Notes under the pieces: generated by a model
The model's input: the letters and a program-made list of their open reading frames with translations, nothing else
The model's database searches: none
What the model was told of the DNA's origin: nothing
Made by a program: the position numbers and the translations under genes
Part shown: positions 42,314 through 52,387 of the stretch, piece by piece
Position numbering within the stretch: the first letter of the stretch is position 1
Layout: every line of letters starts with the position of its first letter
From: DAOUAT01 sp964551735
Lineage (GTDB): Bacteria; Chloroflexota; Anaerolineae; CG2-30-64-16
Assembly: GCA_964551735.1 (NCBI GenBank)
Contig: CAZKEF010000002.1
Location: 272,994 to 336,993 of the forward strand
Reading direction: 5' to 3'
DNA length: 64,000 nucleotides

Positions 42314-43525
42314 TTGACATCCGTTGCAAGAACCCGCCAGTCCAAGATCGGCCTGATCGCGCTGGCCTACATCGCCTTTATCTCACTCGGCCTGCCCGAC
42401 GGATTGTTGGGGGTTGCCTGGCCATCCATGCGAGCCGACTTCGGCGTGCCGCTGGACGCGCTAGGCGCGCTGCTGGTCCTATCCACGGCAGGCTATCTGA
42501 CGTCAAGCTTCTTCAGCGGCCGCATCTTGAGCAAGCTGGGGGTCGGCGGGCTGCTGGCGGTCAGTTGCGCCGCGACGGGCGGTAGCCTGCTGGGCTACAC
42601 GCTGATGCCAACCTGGTGGGCGCTGGTACCCCTGGGGCTGGTGATCGGCCTGGGTGCGGGTGCAATTGACGCCGGCATCAACACCTATATCGCCGCGCAC
42701 CACGGCGAGAGCCTGATGCAATGGCTGCACGCCAGCTTCGGCGTCGGCATCACCCTTGGCCCCATCATCATGACGGCCGGGCTGAATCTGTTCGGCGCGT
42801 GGCGCGTCGGCTATGTGGCGGTCGGCGGCGCCCAACTCGTGCTGGCGGCCTGCTTCGCAGCCACAACCGGCCTCTGGCGGCGTAACAGCGCGCCGAGCGA
42901 TGCCGCAGCCGATGTGCGCCTCACCGATTTCAAGACGCCCCTGACTGCAACGCTGCGCCAGCGGGGGACATGGCTCAGCATGCTGCTCTTTTTCCTCTAC
43001 ACCGGCGCCGAGGTCGTCCTGGGGTTGTGGGCGTATACGCTGCTGACCGAGTCGCGCGGCATCGCACCTGCGGTGGCAGGCCTCTGGGCCGGCAGCTATT
43101 GGGGCACGTTCACGGTGGGCCGGGTCGTGGCCGGCTTATATACGCGGCGCATCGCCGCGAACCAACTGGTTCAGATCAGCCTGCTCGGGGCATTGGCCGG
43201 CGCGCTGCTGCTGTGGTGGAATCCATCCCAAGCCATAAGCCTCCTGGGGGTCGGATTGGTCGGGTTTTCCATCGCGCCCATCTTCCCCGCGCTGGTCTCC
43301 GGCACCAATGGCCGGGTCGGCAAGGAACATGCGGCCAACACCATCGGCATGCAGATCAGCTCGGCTGGGCTGGGTGGCGCGGTGCTGCCTACGGTGGCCG
43401 GCAGCCTGGCGCGCTACATCTCGCTGGAAGTGATCCCGATTTACCTGGCTGCATTGATCGTGACACTCATCGTGCTGCATCGTATCGCGACGCGGCGACA
43501 ATATCTTACGGAGCCAACCTTATGA
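42314..43525 (+). CDS. major facilitator superfamily transporter
   Basis: 403 residues, about twelve hydrophobic helices. The start is a TTG preceded by AGGA; no ATG occurs for the next ~38 residues, and helix 1 (IGLIALAYIAFISLGLPDG) begins right after it, so TTG is probably correct. LGLPDGLLGVAWPSMRADFG and GLGAGAIDAGINTYIA resemble the fucose/FucP-like or sugar-transporter branch of MFS. Substrate unknown. Its stop overlaps the ATG of the next gene (ATGA). Confidence 0.83.
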   Translation: MTSVARTRQSKIGLIALAYIAFISLGLPDGLLGVAWPSMRADFGVPLDALGALLVLSTAGYLTSSFFSGRILSKLGVGGLLAVSCAATGGSLLGYTLMPTWWALVPLGLVIGLGAGAIDAGINTYIAAHHGESLMQWLHASFGVGITLGPIIMTAGLNLFGAWRVGYVAVGGAQLVLAACFAATTGLWRRNSAPSDAAADVRLTDFKTPLTATLRQRGTWLSMLLFFLYTGAEVVLGLWAYTLLTESRGIAPAVAGLWAGSYWGTFTVGRVVAGLYTRRIAANQLVQISLLGALAGALLLWWNPSQAISLLGVGLVGFSIAPIFPALVSGTNGRVGKEHAANTIGMQISSAGLGGAVLPTVAGSLARYISLEVIPIYLAALIVTLIVLHRIATRRQYLTEPTL

Positions 43526-44292
43526 AACGCAACATCTTACGCCAACTCATCATCGTTCTCAGCGTCATCCTAACCATTGTCGTCAACGGCCTGGCCAATG
43601 CGCTGCCCCTGAACGGGCAGGAGACCGGCGTCATCTCCGATCGCTTCGAGATCTTCTTTGTGCCGGCGGGCTATGTATTCGCCATCTGGGGTGTGATCTA
43701 CCTGGGCCTGATCGCGTTTGCCGTCTACCAGGCGCTGCCCGCGCAGCGCGCCAACCCTCGGTTGGCGGCCATAGACACGCCCTTCGTCATCGCCAGCGTC
43801 GCAAACATCCTGTGGATCTTCCTGTGGCACTACGAGGTGTTCCCTGCGACCCTGGCCGTAATGCTGGTGCTACTGGTCTCTTTGATCACGGTCTATTTAC
43901 GGCTAGGCGTCAACCGGTTTAAAGTCCCAGCGGTCGAACGCTGGGCAGTACACCTACCCTTCAGCATCTACTTGGGCTGGATCACGGTAGCCACGGTGGC
44001 CAACGCCACGCAGCTTCTCTACTTCATGGGGTGGAGCGGCTGGGGGATCGCGCCACAGGCCTGGGCCGCGATCATGCTGGCCGTGGCGACGGTGCTGGCT
44101 GGCGTCATGGCGCTGACCCGCCGGGATGCAGCGTACCTGCTGGTGTTGATCTGGGCCTTCATCGGGATCGCACTGAAGCACGCTGCCACGCCGACCGTGG
44201 CGACCTCTGCGTGGGTGGCAACGGGGATCGTGGCCTTGCTGGTGCTGATCCTGGCCGGCAGGGTGCTGCGTCATGGTCGCGCTCTAGCCTGA
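43522..44292 (+). CDS. TspO/MBR-like (tryptophan-rich sensory) membrane protein
   Basis: 256 residues with about six to seven hydrophobic helices. The segment FFVPAGYVFAIWGVIYLGLI resembles the conserved PxGxVFxxxW region of TspO-type proteins, and Trp residues are frequent in the helices (ILWIFLWHYEVFP, LGWITVATVANA). It is longer than classical TspO (~160 residues). TspO proteins bind tetrapyrroles and modulate stress responses. It is translationally coupled to the MFS transporter and followed 3 bp later by an AEC transporter, so all three form a membrane-protein operon. Confidence 0.65.
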   Translation: MKRNILRQLIIVLSVILTIVVNGLANALPLNGQETGVISDRFEIFFVPAGYVFAIWGVIYLGLIAFAVYQALPAQRANPRLAAIDTPFVIASVANILWIFLWHYEVFPATLAVMLVLLVSLITVYLRLGVNRFKVPAVERWAVHLPFSIYLGWITVATVANATQLLYFMGWSGWGIAPQAWAAIMLAVATVLAGVMALTRRDAAYLLVLIWAFIGIALKHAATPTVATSAWVATGIVALLVLILAGRVLRHGRALA

Positions 44293-44295
44293 GCG

Positions 44296-45240
44296 ATGGC
44301 GCAGATCACCGGCACACTGCTGCCGATCTTCGCGGTCATCGCGCTCGGCGCGGTGCTGCGCAGCAGCCGGTTCTTTTCGCCCGGTTTCTTTCGCGAAACG
44401 AACCGGCTGGTCTATTGGGTTGCCATACCAGCTTATCTATTTCACAGAACGGCCGAAGCCACCCTGGAAGGAGCCACGGCCGTGCGCGTCTCAGCCGTGG
44501 TGCTGGGCGGGATGCTGGCGGCCATCGCCATCGGCTACCTCGTGGCCCGGCTGCTGCGCCTGCCAGGGCCGGGGACCGGCGCGTTCGTCCAGGGCGCGTA
44601 CCGCGGCAACCTGGCATACATCGGCCTGCCCGTGGCGCTGCTGGCGTTGTCGGCGGCCGGCCGTTCGGAGCCCGGCATCGAAGCCGCAGCAGTGATCACC
44701 CTGGCGCTGTCCATCCCGGCCTACAACGTGGCGGCCGTCCTGATCCTGGTGGGCAGCCAGGGCAGGGGGGATGCGCGTGCCCGGCCCCACGCGGGACAGT
44801 TTATCGTGCGCCTGGTCACCAATCCGCTGCTGATGTCCTGCGTGGCCGGGCTGGCCGTGCTCGCGGCCGGCTGGACCCTGCCCTCGCCCCTGCGCACTGC
44901 GCTCAAGACGGTCGGCGACATGAACACGCCCCTGGCGCTGCTGGGCATCGGCGCGTCGTTGAGCTTCAGCGGCCTGCGCGCCTACTGGCGCAACGCGGGC
45001 ATTGCGACCCTGATCAAGCTCGTGGCCTCACCCCTGGTTGGCCTGGCGCTGACCGCGGCTCTGGGCCTCGGCGCGGGCGAACGCCTGGTTGCGCTCATCT
45101 TCCTGACCTGCCCGACCGCGGCTGCCTCGTATGTAATGGCCCAGCAGCTCGGCGCCGACGATCAACTGGCCGCAAACATTATCGTGATCTCGACCGTGTT
45201 GTCGGTGCTGGCGCTGGGCGCGGTATTGGTGATCGCGTAG
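44296..45240 (+). CDS. AEC (auxin efflux carrier) family transporter
   Basis: 314 residues with about ten membrane helices in the 5+5 arrangement of the family. Typical segments are FFSPGFFRETNRLVYWVAIP, RGNLAYIGLPVALL, NTPLALLGIGASL and LTCPTAAASYVMAQQLG, the last with the conserved polar TAA motif. Bacterial members carry small carboxylates such as malate, or amino acids. It starts 3 bp after the TspO-like gene. Confidence 0.87.
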   Translation: MAQITGTLLPIFAVIALGAVLRSSRFFSPGFFRETNRLVYWVAIPAYLFHRTAEATLEGATAVRVSAVVLGGMLAAIAIGYLVARLLRLPGPGTGAFVQGAYRGNLAYIGLPVALLALSAAGRSEPGIEAAAVITLALSIPAYNVAAVLILVGSQGRGDARARPHAGQFIVRLVTNPLLMSCVAGLAVLAAGWTLPSPLRTALKTVGDMNTPLALLGIGASLSFSGLRAYWRNAGIATLIKLVASPLVGLALTAALGLGAGERLVALIFLTCPTAAASYVMAQQLGADDQLAANIIVISTVLSVLALGAVLVIA

Positions 45241-45320
45241 AAGTCCTCTGCAAAACGCGGACGTCGTAGCTTGCTGCGTGCCAGGAGCGAGCCCCGGCGC
45301 TCAGATTGATACACGCATCT

Positions 45321-46058
45321 CTATCCCCAGGCCAGGTGCTCGCCACCATCCACATAAATCATGGCGCCCGTGATGTAGTTGGCCTGCGCCAGGAAGCGTA
45401 CAGCCTCCGCTACGTCTTCAGCAGTACCCCATCGGCCTAACAAGGTCCGCCGCGCGGTTGAAGCAATCTGCTTCTCTGTGTGACCAGGGGGGGGGAGCAC
45501 CGGGCCAGGAGCGATCGCGTTCACGCGCACCGCAGGCGCCAACTCCTGCGCCAGGCTGCGGGTCAGATTAAGCACGCCGGCCTTCCCGGCCGAATGCGCC
45601 ATGAAATTGCGAAACGGCACGTAAGCTGAGCGATCAATGATATTGATGATGGCGCCGTCGCCGTGCACGGCAAGATAGGGCGCGGCAGCGCGCGAGGCAA
45701 ACGCCGTGCCTTTGACCATAATGTTGTACACCCGATCCCACTCTGCCTCATTCAGTTCTGCGAACGGCGTCTTCTGCCAGAGCGAGGCGCTGTTCACCAA
45801 TACATCCAGACGACCGAAGTGGGCTGCGGCCGCCTCCACCAGCGCCGTGGCCTCGGCCACCTGCCCCATGTCGGCCCGGGTGTAGAAAACCCGCCGCCCC
45901 CTGGCCTCGATCTCGGCCGCCGTCTCGACCGCGGCCCCGGCGGACGAGTTATAGCTGAACGCGATGTCCGCGCCTCCGTCCGCCAGCGCCAGTGCGATCG
46001 CCTTACCTACGCGCACCGCGCCCCCAGTAATCAACGCGACTTTCCCGTGCAGATCCAT
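45321..46058 (-). CDS. SDR-family oxidoreductase with an altered active site
   Basis: 245 residues from ATG 46058, with GAAAGGAGGG upstream. The classical SDR fold is clear: TGGAVRVGKAIA nucleotide-binding loop, LVNSAS, and RVNAIAPGPV. But the catalytic YxxxK reads H155-SAG-K159, so the general-acid tyrosine is replaced by histidine. The enzyme may be inactive, use His as acid, or have a regulatory role. It resembles FolM/pteridine-reductase-like SDRs in its N-terminus (ITGGAVRVG), where substitutions near the active site also occur. Divergently transcribed from the sufR-like gene. Confidence 0.85.
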   Translation of the reverse strand: MDLHGKVALITGGAVRVGKAIALALADGGADIAFSYNSSAGAAVETAAEIEARGRRVFYTRADMGQVAEATALVEAAAAHFGRLDVLVNSASLWQKTPFAELNEAEWDRVYNIMVKGTAFASRAAAPYLAVHGDGAIINIIDRSAYVPFRNFMAHSAGKAGVLNLTRSLAQELAPAVRVNAIAPGPVLPPPGHTEKQIASTARRTLLGRWGTAEDVAEAVRFLAQANYITGAMIYVDGGEHLAWG

Positions 46059-46179
46059 GTCGATCCCTCCTTTCGGTGATGCGATGCCTTTTATTCTACC
46101 CCTGCGTGGCGCCTTTTGTCGAACCGGAGCACAGCCTACTGAGCCATCCTCGGGATTTTGATATTTTACACATGCATAT

Positions 46180-46209
46180 TTGACAAAAATCAGGCAGGAA
46201 TGATAGGAT
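46180..46209 (+). promoter_or_regulatory. promoter of the SUF operon
   Basis: A perfect -35 TTGACA (46180-46185), an 18-bp spacer and an extended -10 TG-A-TAGGAT (46201-46209) precede the sufR-like ATG by 43 bp. The AT-rich stretch TTTTACACATGCATATTTG overlapping the -35 contains ATGCAT and could hold an operator for autoregulation; that part is only a suggestion. Confidence 0.6.
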
Positions 46210-46251
46210 CTGCCGTTGTTGAACGGGTAAGCATAAGCAAAGGGAAGTGGG

Positions 46252-46887
46252 ATGCTGCAGAAACAACTATCGGGTAGTCCAGCCGGCGAGATCTTGAGCA
46301 CGATGCAGCGCCGCGGCCAGGTGACGGTCAAGGACCTGGAAGAGGCGCTGAACGTGACCGCCAATGCGGTGCGCCAGCAATTGACCGCACTCCTGGCCGA
46401 GGGTTATATCAGCCAGGAGGCCGAGAACATCGGCCGCGGGCGGCCTAAGCACGTCTACGCGTTGACAACCAAGGGTCGCTCGCTCTTTCCGCACCACTAC
46501 GATGAGTTCACCAACTCGCTGCTGCGGGAGATCCTGGTCAGCGAGGGACCGGAGAAGGTGCAGGAGCTGTTGGGGCGCATGAGCCGCCGGTTGGCTGCTC
46601 AATATGAGCGCGAACTTGCCGGACTGCCTGCAGATCAACGCGCAAGGAAACTGACCGAGCTGCTCAATGCCAAAGGGATCCTGGCTGAAATCAGATTCCA
46701 AGAAGACAGCATCGTCTTTCACGAATACACCTGCCCTTACTACGAACTTGCGCGCGAACACCGAGCCATCTGCGAGATGGAAGAGGAGATGATCGCCCAT
46801 GCCATCAAACGCCCGGTCGAGTTGGTGTCGTGTTCGCTGGACGGCCATCACGGCTGCCAGTTCAAGATCGAAGTAAGCAAAACATAG
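46252..46887 (+). CDS. sufR: SufR-like iron-sulfur transcriptional regulator
   Basis: 211 residues. An N-terminal winged helix-turn-helix (about 10-75; [20 protein letters not shown]) of the DeoR/ArsR type is followed by a helical domain and a C-terminal cysteine set C161, C174, C194, C202. The spacings C-x12-C, x19 and x7 are close to those of cyanobacterial and actinobacterial SufR, which bind a 4Fe-4S cluster and repress suf genes while holo. It is the first gene of the suf operon, 50 bp ahead of sufC, as expected for a self-regulating repressor. Confidence 0.8.
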   Translation: MLQKQLSGSPAGEILSTMQRRGQVTVKDLEEALNVTANAVRQQLTALLAEGYISQEAENIGRGRPKHVYALTTKGRSLFPHHYDEFTNSLLREILVSEGPEKVQELLGRMSRRLAAQYERELAGLPADQRARKLTELLNAKGILAEIRFQEDSIVFHEYTCPYYELAREHRAICEMEEEMIAHAIKRPVELVSCSLDGHHGCQFKIEVSKT

Positions 46888-46937
46888 TGCGCAACACGCA
46901 GTACGCAATAAACACAATCATCAAGGAGAACGATTTT

Positions 46938-47771
46938 ATGTCTGCCGAGTTGGTCATCAAAGATCTGCATGTAAACGTTGATGGTAAACCCATCCTGCGC
47001 GGCGTCAACTTGACCATCCGCCAGGGCGAAGTACACGCGTTGATGGGGCCGAACGGCTCCGGCAAGAGCACCCTGGCGTACACCATTGCCGGCCACCCGC
47101 ATTACGAGGTAGTTTCCGGCGATATCCTGCTGGACGGCGAAAGCGTGCTGGAGATGGAGCCGGACGCCCGCGCCAAGGCGGGCCTGTTCCTGGCCTTCCA
47201 GTACCCCACTGCCATCCCCGGCGTCAGCATGGCGAACTTCCTGCGCCAGGCCGTCAGTGCGGTGCGCGGCTACACCGACAAAGCCAAGCAGGCCGTGGCC
47301 GAGGGCGGCAGCGCCAAGCCCATCGGCTCCGAACTGATGCCTATGCGGGACTTCCGCAAAGAGCTCACCGAGAAGATGAACCGGCTGCACATTGACACGG
47401 CTTTCGCCCGCCGCTACTTGAACGATGGCTTCTCCGGCGGTGAGAAGAAGCGCGCCGAGATCTTGCAGATGGCGATGCTGGAGCCCAAGATCGCGGTGCT
47501 AGACGAGACTGATTCCGGCCTGGACATCGACGCGCTGCGCGTGGTCTCCGAAGGCGTCAACAGCCTGCTGGGGCCGAACCTGGGCGTGCTGCTGATCACC
47601 CACTACCAGCGGTTGCTGAACTACATCAAGCCGGATTTCGTGCACGTCTTCTACAACGGCCACATCGTGATGTCCGGCGGACCGGAGATGGCGCTGGAAC
47701 TGGAAGCTAAGGGCTACAACTGGGTGCGCGAGAAATTCGGCGAGCCGATGGCGGGACAAGAAAGTGCCTGA
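46938..47771 (+). CDS. sufC: Fe-S assembly ATPase SufC
   Basis: 277 residues; ATG 46938 follows AAGGAG. It is an ABC-type ATPase with Walker [10 protein letters not shown], the SufC-specific signature [17 protein letters not shown] and Walker [20 protein letters not shown]. SufC drives the conformational changes of the SufB-SufD scaffold in the cytoplasm during cluster synthesis. It is slightly longer than typical SufC (~250) because of an insert near [16 protein letters not shown]. Confidence 0.95.
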   Translation: MSAELVIKDLHVNVDGKPILRGVNLTIRQGEVHALMGPNGSGKSTLAYTIAGHPHYEVVSGDILLDGESVLEMEPDARAKAGLFLAFQYPTAIPGVSMANFLRQAVSAVRGYTDKAKQAVAEGGSAKPIGSELMPMRDFRKELTEKMNRLHIDTAFARRYLNDGFSGGEKKRAEILQMAMLEPKIAVLDETDSGLDIDALRVVSEGVNSLLGPNLGVLLITHYQRLLNYIKPDFVHVFYNGHIVMSGGPEMALELEAKGYNWVREKFGEPMAGQESA

Positions 47772-47860
47772 TTGTCGATTGCCGATTTCGGATTGCGGAT
47801 TTACCCTGCTGCCCCGATCAATCCGCAATCCGCAATCCAAAATCCGAAATTGGAGGATCC
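47772..47860. repeat. inverted low-complexity spacer between sufC and sufB
   Basis: GATTGCGGATT-type units on the left face AATCCGCAATCC units on the right, so the mRNA between sufC and sufB can form a long hairpin. It belongs to the same class of low-complexity spacers as 54391-54452 and 51668-51722. Confidence 0.55.
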
Positions 47861-49279
47861 ATGCCTGCAACTGATACCGATCGTCAAACGCTTGACAGCG
47901 TTAAGGACGAATACAAATACGGGTGGAGCCAGCCGGAGAACTACGTCTTCAAGGCGCGAAAGGGGCTGGACCACGAGATCATTGACCAGATCAGTGTTAT
48001 GAAGCGCGAGCCGGAGTGGATGCGCCAACTGCGCCACGAGGCGCTGGACATCTTTTTCTCCAAGCCGATCCCGACCTGGGCGGCCGATCTGAGCGATATC
48101 AAGTACGACGATATCTTCTACTACATCAAGCCGACCGAGGCCCAGGGCAAGAGCTGGGACGACGTGCCGGCCGACATCAAAGAGACCTTCGACAAGCTGG
48201 GCATCCCGGAAGCGGAGCGCAAGTTTCTGGCCGGCGTTGGCGCGCAGTATGAATCCGAGGCCATCTACCACTCCCTCAAGGCCGAGTGGGAAAAGCAGGG
48301 CGTCATCTTCGTGGACTCGGACAGCGGCCTGCGCGAGCACGAGGACATCTACCGCGAGTACTTCGGCACGGTGGTGCCTTCCACCGACAACGTCTTCGCG
48401 GCGCTGAACACCGCGGCGTGGTCGGGCGGGTCGTTCGTCTACGTGCCGAAGGGCGTGCACCTGGACATCCCGCTGCAGGCCTATTTCCGCATCAACGCGC
48501 AGAGCATGGGGCAGTTCGAGCGCACCCTGATCATCGTGGATGAAGGCGCCAGCGTGCACTACGTTGAAGGCTGCACCGCACCGACCTACTCGCAGGACTC
48601 GCTGCACTCCGGCGTGATCGAGATCATCGTGCGCAAGAACGCGCGCTGCCGCTATACGACGATCCAGAACTGGTCCACCAACGTGTACAACCTGGTGACG
48701 CAGCGCTCGCTGGTGTACGATGGCGGCACGATGGAATGGGTGGATGCGAACCTGGGTTCCAAAGTGACCATGAAGTACCCGTCGGTCTACATGCTGGGCG
48801 AAGGCGCGCGCGGCAACATTCTTTCCATGGCGTTCGCGGGCACCAACCAGCACCTGGACACCGGCGGCAAGCTGGTGCACGCCGCGCCCAACACATCGAG
48901 CCAACTCATCTCCAAGTCCATCAGCAAGAACGGCGGCCGCGCGTCGTATCGCGGCCTGCTGAAGGTGGCCAAGGGCGCGCACGGCGCGAAATCCAACGTG
49001 GTGTGCGACGCGCTGCTGCTGGACGAGAAGAGCCGCTCGGACACGTACCCGTACATCGAGATTGACGAGGACGATGTCACCGTGGGCCACGAGGCGTCGG
49101 TCAGCAAGATCGGCGAGGAGCAGCTCTTCTACCTGATGAGCCGCGGGCTGAGCGAGGACGAAGCCAGCGCCATGATCGTGTCCGGCTTCATCGAGCCGAT
49201 GGTTAAGGAGCTGCCCATGGAGTACGCGGTCGAGATGAACCGGTTGATCCAGTTGCAGATGGAAGGGTCCATCGGGTGA
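47861..49279 (+). CDS. sufB: Fe-S cluster scaffold SufB
   Basis: 472 residues, normal length. Conserved SufB blocks include [58 protein letters not shown] and the C-terminal [16 protein letters not shown]. SufB with SufD and SufC forms the SufBC2D scaffold on which clusters are assembled. ATG 47861 has GGAGGATCC directly upstream. Confidence 0.97.
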   Translation: MPATDTDRQTLDSVKDEYKYGWSQPENYVFKARKGLDHEIIDQISVMKREPEWMRQLRHEALDIFFSKPIPTWAADLSDIKYDDIFYYIKPTEAQGKSWDDVPADIKETFDKLGIPEAERKFLAGVGAQYESEAIYHSLKAEWEKQGVIFVDSDSGLREHEDIYREYFGTVVPSTDNVFAALNTAAWSGGSFVYVPKGVHLDIPLQAYFRINAQSMGQFERTLIIVDEGASVHYVEGCTAPTYSQDSLHSGVIEIIVRKNARCRYTTIQNWSTNVYNLVTQRSLVYDGGTMEWVDANLGSKVTMKYPSVYMLGEGARGNILSMAFAGTNQHLDTGGKLVHAAPNTSSQLISKSISKNGGRASYRGLLKVAKGAHGAKSNVVCDALLLDEKSRSDTYPYIEIDEDDVTVGHEASVSKIGEEQLFYLMSRGLSEDEASAMIVSGFIEPMVKELPMEYAVEMNRLIQLQMEGSIG

Positions 49280-49308
49280 CACGGGGATACGGAGACACGG
49301 AGATAAGC

Positions 49309-50610
49309 ATGACAACGAACACATTGACGACGACCTACAACTCCCCCGTGGAAGCCATTTCGATGGCCAAGGGCGAGCCGGAATGGATGCTGGACATCCG
49401 CCGCAAGGCGTGGCGGTTCTTTGAGGAGATCCCGTGGCCGACCGGCGCCGAGGAGACGTGGCGGCGCACCCGCCTGACCGGCTTCAAGCTCGAGGACTTC
49501 ACCCCGCACGCTGGGGGCGAAGCGCCCGCTATCCTGCCCGACGACGTGGCCAAGAGCCTGGCCGAGGTCGAGAGTATCGGCAGCCTGGCGTTCGTGGACG
49601 GTGCGCTGGCGCAGCACGAGGTTGATCCGGCCCTAGCCGGCCGCGGGGTCATCTTCACCAGCCTGGACGAAGCGGTCCGTCGCTACCCAGAGCTGGTCCA
49701 GCGGCATTTCAACAGCATAGTCGCGCTTGACGAAAACAAGTTCAGCGCGCTGCACTATGCCTTGTGGAACAGCGGGACCTTCGTCTATGTGCCGCGCAAC
49801 GTGGTCATTGACCGACCCTTACAGGCCGTCATCAGCCAGCACGCGGGCAAACATGCCGGCATGCACCACACCGTGATCGTGGCCGAAGAGGGCGCGGCCG
49901 TGACGCTGGTCGAAGACTTCATCGGCGGCGCGAACGGCATGGTGAACAGCGTGGTGGAGCTGGCGCCGGGGACTAACAGCCAACTGCACTACCTTCACCT
50001 GCAAAACCTGGCCGAGTCGGCGTGGAACTTCAGCACGCAGCGCATGCTGCTGAGCCGCGATAGCCTCCTGCGCTATTTCATCGGCTCGTGGGGCAGCCGC
50101 CTGTCCAAGAACTGGATCAACATGGAGCTGAACGGCGCGGGCGCTCACGGCGAGCTGCTGGGCCTCTATTTCCCCGGCGGCCGCCAGCACCTGGATCATC
50201 ACACCAACCAGTTGCACAAGGCAACCAACGCCACCAGCGACCTGCTGATCAAGGGCGCGCTGAAGGATCGCGCCCGGTCCGTGTACCAGGGCTATATCAA
50301 AGTCTATCCTAACGCGCAGCAAACCAACGCGTACCAGGCTAATCGCAACCTGATGCTCAGCAAACAAGCGCGCGCCGATAGTATCCCCGGCCTGGAGATC
50401 GAGGCGGACGACGTGCGCTGCACCCACGGCGCCACGGCCGGCCAGGTGCCTGCCGAATACATCTTCTACCTAATGGCCCGCGGCATTGATCGCACCAACG
50501 CTGAGCGGATGATCGTCCAGGGCTTCTTCGAGGAAGTGCTGAACCGCATCCCGGTGGAGGGCGTACGGAACAAGCTGGAAGCCGAGATCGCGCGGAAGCT
50601 GGGGTTATAG
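49309..50610 (+). CDS. sufD: Fe-S cluster assembly protein SufD
   Basis: 433 residues from ATG 49309 (GGAG upstream); a GTG at 49276 that overlaps the sufB stop would add 11 residues. It is the SufB paralogue: WNSGTFVYVPRNVVIDRPLQ, QHLDHHTNQLHKATNATSDL with the conserved His, and C-terminal YIFYLMARGIDRTNAERMIV. It partners SufB in the SufBC2D scaffold. Confidence 0.93.
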   Translation: MTTNTLTTTYNSPVEAISMAKGEPEWMLDIRRKAWRFFEEIPWPTGAEETWRRTRLTGFKLEDFTPHAGGEAPAILPDDVAKSLAEVESIGSLAFVDGALAQHEVDPALAGRGVIFTSLDEAVRRYPELVQRHFNSIVALDENKFSALHYALWNSGTFVYVPRNVVIDRPLQAVISQHAGKHAGMHHTVIVAEEGAAVTLVEDFIGGANGMVNSVVELAPGTNSQLHYLHLQNLAESAWNFSTQRMLLSRDSLLRYFIGSWGSRLSKNWINMELNGAGAHGELLGLYFPGGRQHLDHHTNQLHKATNATSDLLIKGALKDRARSVYQGYIKVYPNAQQTNAYQANRNLMLSKQARADSIPGLEIEADDVRCTHGATAGQVPAEYIFYLMARGIDRTNAERMIVQGFFEEVLNRIPVEGVRNKLEAEIARKLGL

Positions 50611-50812
50611 CAGAAGGCAGACCGCAGATAGCAGATAGCAGATGGCTGTCTCAGTAGATCACAATTTTGATGCTCCAAGCCGGTCTGGCCCAAAGGGAGG
50701 CTTCGCACTAACCGGCGGTCAGGGGTCGCAGACCCCCTCTGAGCTTGAATCTGTGGTCTACTGAGTCTGTGAACTACGATGTACCATCGGCACCCCGGGA
50801 GGTGGTTGGGAT
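50611..50812. other. intergenic spacer with AGATAGC repeats and a palindrome
   Basis: GCAGATAGCAGATAGCAGAT is a short tandem run. GGGGTCGCAGACCCC near 50730 forms a small perfect hairpin. No gene is visible; the spacer may separate the first SUF transcript segment from the sulfurtransferase. Confidence 0.45.
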
Positions 50813-51667
50813 ATGATTGAAATAAACTACGTTCATCCTGAAAAGCTTGTAAGCACGCAGTGGGTGGCGGATCACCTGGCTGACCCCAAAGTGCGGATCG
50901 TGGAGTCCAACGAGGACATCATGCTCTACACCCGGGGCCATATCCCCGGCGCGGTGCAGATTGACTGGGTAGCGGATCTGAACGACCCGATCACCCGCGA
51001 CTACCTCAACCGTGAGCAGTTCGAGCACCTGATGGCGCGCAATGGGATCAGCAACGACACGTTTGTGGTGTTTTACGGCGACAAGAACAACTGGTGGGCG
51101 TGCTACGCGCTGTGGATCTTCGAGTTGTTCGGCCACACCAACACGGCCATCATGGACGGCGGCCGGCTGAAGTGGGAACAGGAGGGCCGGCCCATGACCA
51201 AAGAGGTCCCGACCTGCCCCATCACGGCCTACACCGCGCAAGACCGGGCCGACTACAAGATCCGGGCCTTCCGCGACGACGTGTTGGCCCATATCAACGC
51301 CGGCCGGCCGCTGGTGGACGTGCGCAGCCCCGGCGAGTACACGGGCAAGCTGTATCACATGGATGGCTATCCACAGGAGGGCGCGCTGCGCGCCGGTCAC
51401 ATCAAGGGCGCGGTGAACGTGCCCTGGGCGCGGGCCGCCAACCCGGAGAACGGCACCTTCAAGGCCGCGGATGAGCTGCGGGCGATCTACGAGGCCGAAC
51501 AGGGGCTCAAACCCAGCGACAACGTCATCGCCTACTGTCGCATCGGTGAGCGCTCCAGCCACACCTGGTTCGTGCTCAAGTACCTGTTGGGGTATCCCAA
51601 CGTGCGGAACTACGACGGCAGTTGGACCGAGTGGGGCAACCTGGTGGGTGTACCGATTGAGCGGTGA
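50813..51667 (+). CDS. thiosulfate/mercaptopyruvate sulfurtransferase (two-domain rhodanese)
   Basis: 284 residues with the tandem rhodanese layout of SseA/TST enzymes. The N-terminal domain is inactive ([14 protein letters not shown]), and the C-terminal domain holds the active loop C242-RIGERS after NVIAYCR. The C-terminal domain also keeps [14 protein letters not shown]. It transfers sulfane sulfur to thiols or cyanide. Its place between sufD and sufU suggests it feeds persulfide sulfur to cluster assembly in parallel with SufS, which is an inference from context. Confidence 0.9.
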   Translation: MIEINYVHPEKLVSTQWVADHLADPKVRIVESNEDIMLYTRGHIPGAVQIDWVADLNDPITRDYLNREQFEHLMARNGISNDTFVVFYGDKNNWWACYALWIFELFGHTNTAIMDGGRLKWEQEGRPMTKEVPTCPITAYTAQDRADYKIRAFRDDVLAHINAGRPLVDVRSPGEYTGKLYHMDGYPQEGALRAGHIKGAVNVPWARAANPENGTFKAADELRAIYEAEQGLKPSDNVIAYCRIGERSSHTWFVLKYLLGYPNVRNYDGSWTEWGNLVGVPIER

Positions 51668-51724
51668 ATTGGAATTTGGAGGTTGGAGGTTAGAGGTTAA
51701 TCTCCCAACTTCCAGCCTCCAGCT

Positions 51725-51753
51725 TTGCACGCTCGCCTCGATAGCGGTATACT
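51725..51753 (+). promoter_or_regulatory. internal promoter ahead of the first sufU
   Basis: TTGCAC (51725-51730) and TATACT (51748-51753) are 17 bp apart and 32 bp before the GTG start. It would allow sufU and the hicBA pair to be expressed independently of the upstream suf genes. Confidence 0.5.
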
Positions 51754-51785
51754 AAACCCATCGTTGATTCAAGAAAGACAGCATT

Positions 51786-52181
51786 GTGGATCGCCAAGCG
51801 CAGATAGACTTTATCCTGGATCATTACGAAAACCCGCGACACTACGGGCCGCTGGCGCAGCCGACGATCGTCCAGAAGGGCGGCAACCCCGGCTGCGGCG
51901 ACGTCGTAACCTTCTACTTGCAGGTGGATGGTGATGAGCGGATCGCCGGCATCTCGTTCGAGGGCGAGGGCTGCACCATCAGCCAGGCCGCGTCATCGCT
52001 GGTCACGGAGCTATTCCACGGCAAGACCCTGGCGGATGTCGAGGCCACGCCGGCCGATGCCATCCTGGATACCCTGGGCCGCGAGCTGGCCGGCACGCGG
52101 CTCAAGTGTGCGGCGCTGGGGTTGAATACGACGAAGGAAGCAGTGCGAATGTTGAGAAAACGACAAGGAACAAGGCCATGA
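51786..52181 (+). CDS. sufU: SufU/IscU-type sulfur-transfer scaffold (first copy)
   Basis: 131 residues, GTG start. The three cluster or zinc ligands and the Asp are conserved: C37-G-D39, C63 in EGEGCTISQA and C108 in RLKCAALG. It lacks the insertion found in Bacillus SufU, so it may act as a U-type scaffold or as a SufS partner. Its stop overlaps the hicB start (ATGA), so an unrelated antitoxin is translationally coupled to it. A second copy lies at 54012-54386. Confidence 0.87.
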   Translation: MDRQAQIDFILDHYENPRHYGPLAQPTIVQKGGNPGCGDVVTFYLQVDGDERIAGISFEGEGCTISQAASSLVTELFHGKTLADVEATPADAILDTLGRELAGTRLKCAALGLNTTKEAVRMLRKRQGTRP

Positions 52182-52387
52182 AAACCTATACCGCTGTTGT
52201 TGAGAAGTGTCCAGATACCGGTCTCTATATCGGTTATGTGCCCGGATTTCCAGGCGCACATACGCAAGCACAAACCCTCGACGAACTGCAAGTCAACCTC
52301 CGCGAGGTCATTGATATGTTGCTAGAAGACGGGGAACCGGTGCTGGAAGCAGAGTTTGTTGGAACGCAAATGGTGGCATTTGCATGA
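52178..52387 (+). CDS. hicB: HicB-family antitoxin, short form
   Basis: 69 residues. It shows the degraded RNase-H-like HicB fold: YTAVVEKCPDTGLYIGYVPG, then FPGAHTQAQTLDELQVNLRE. No DNA-binding tail is present, so autoregulation by this protein alone is unlikely. Its ATG overlaps the sufU stop and its stop overlaps the hicA start by 4 bp. Confidence 0.85.
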   Translation: MKTYTAVVEKCPDTGLYIGYVPGFPGAHTQAQTLDELQVNLREVIDMLLEDGEPVLEAEFVGTQMVAFA

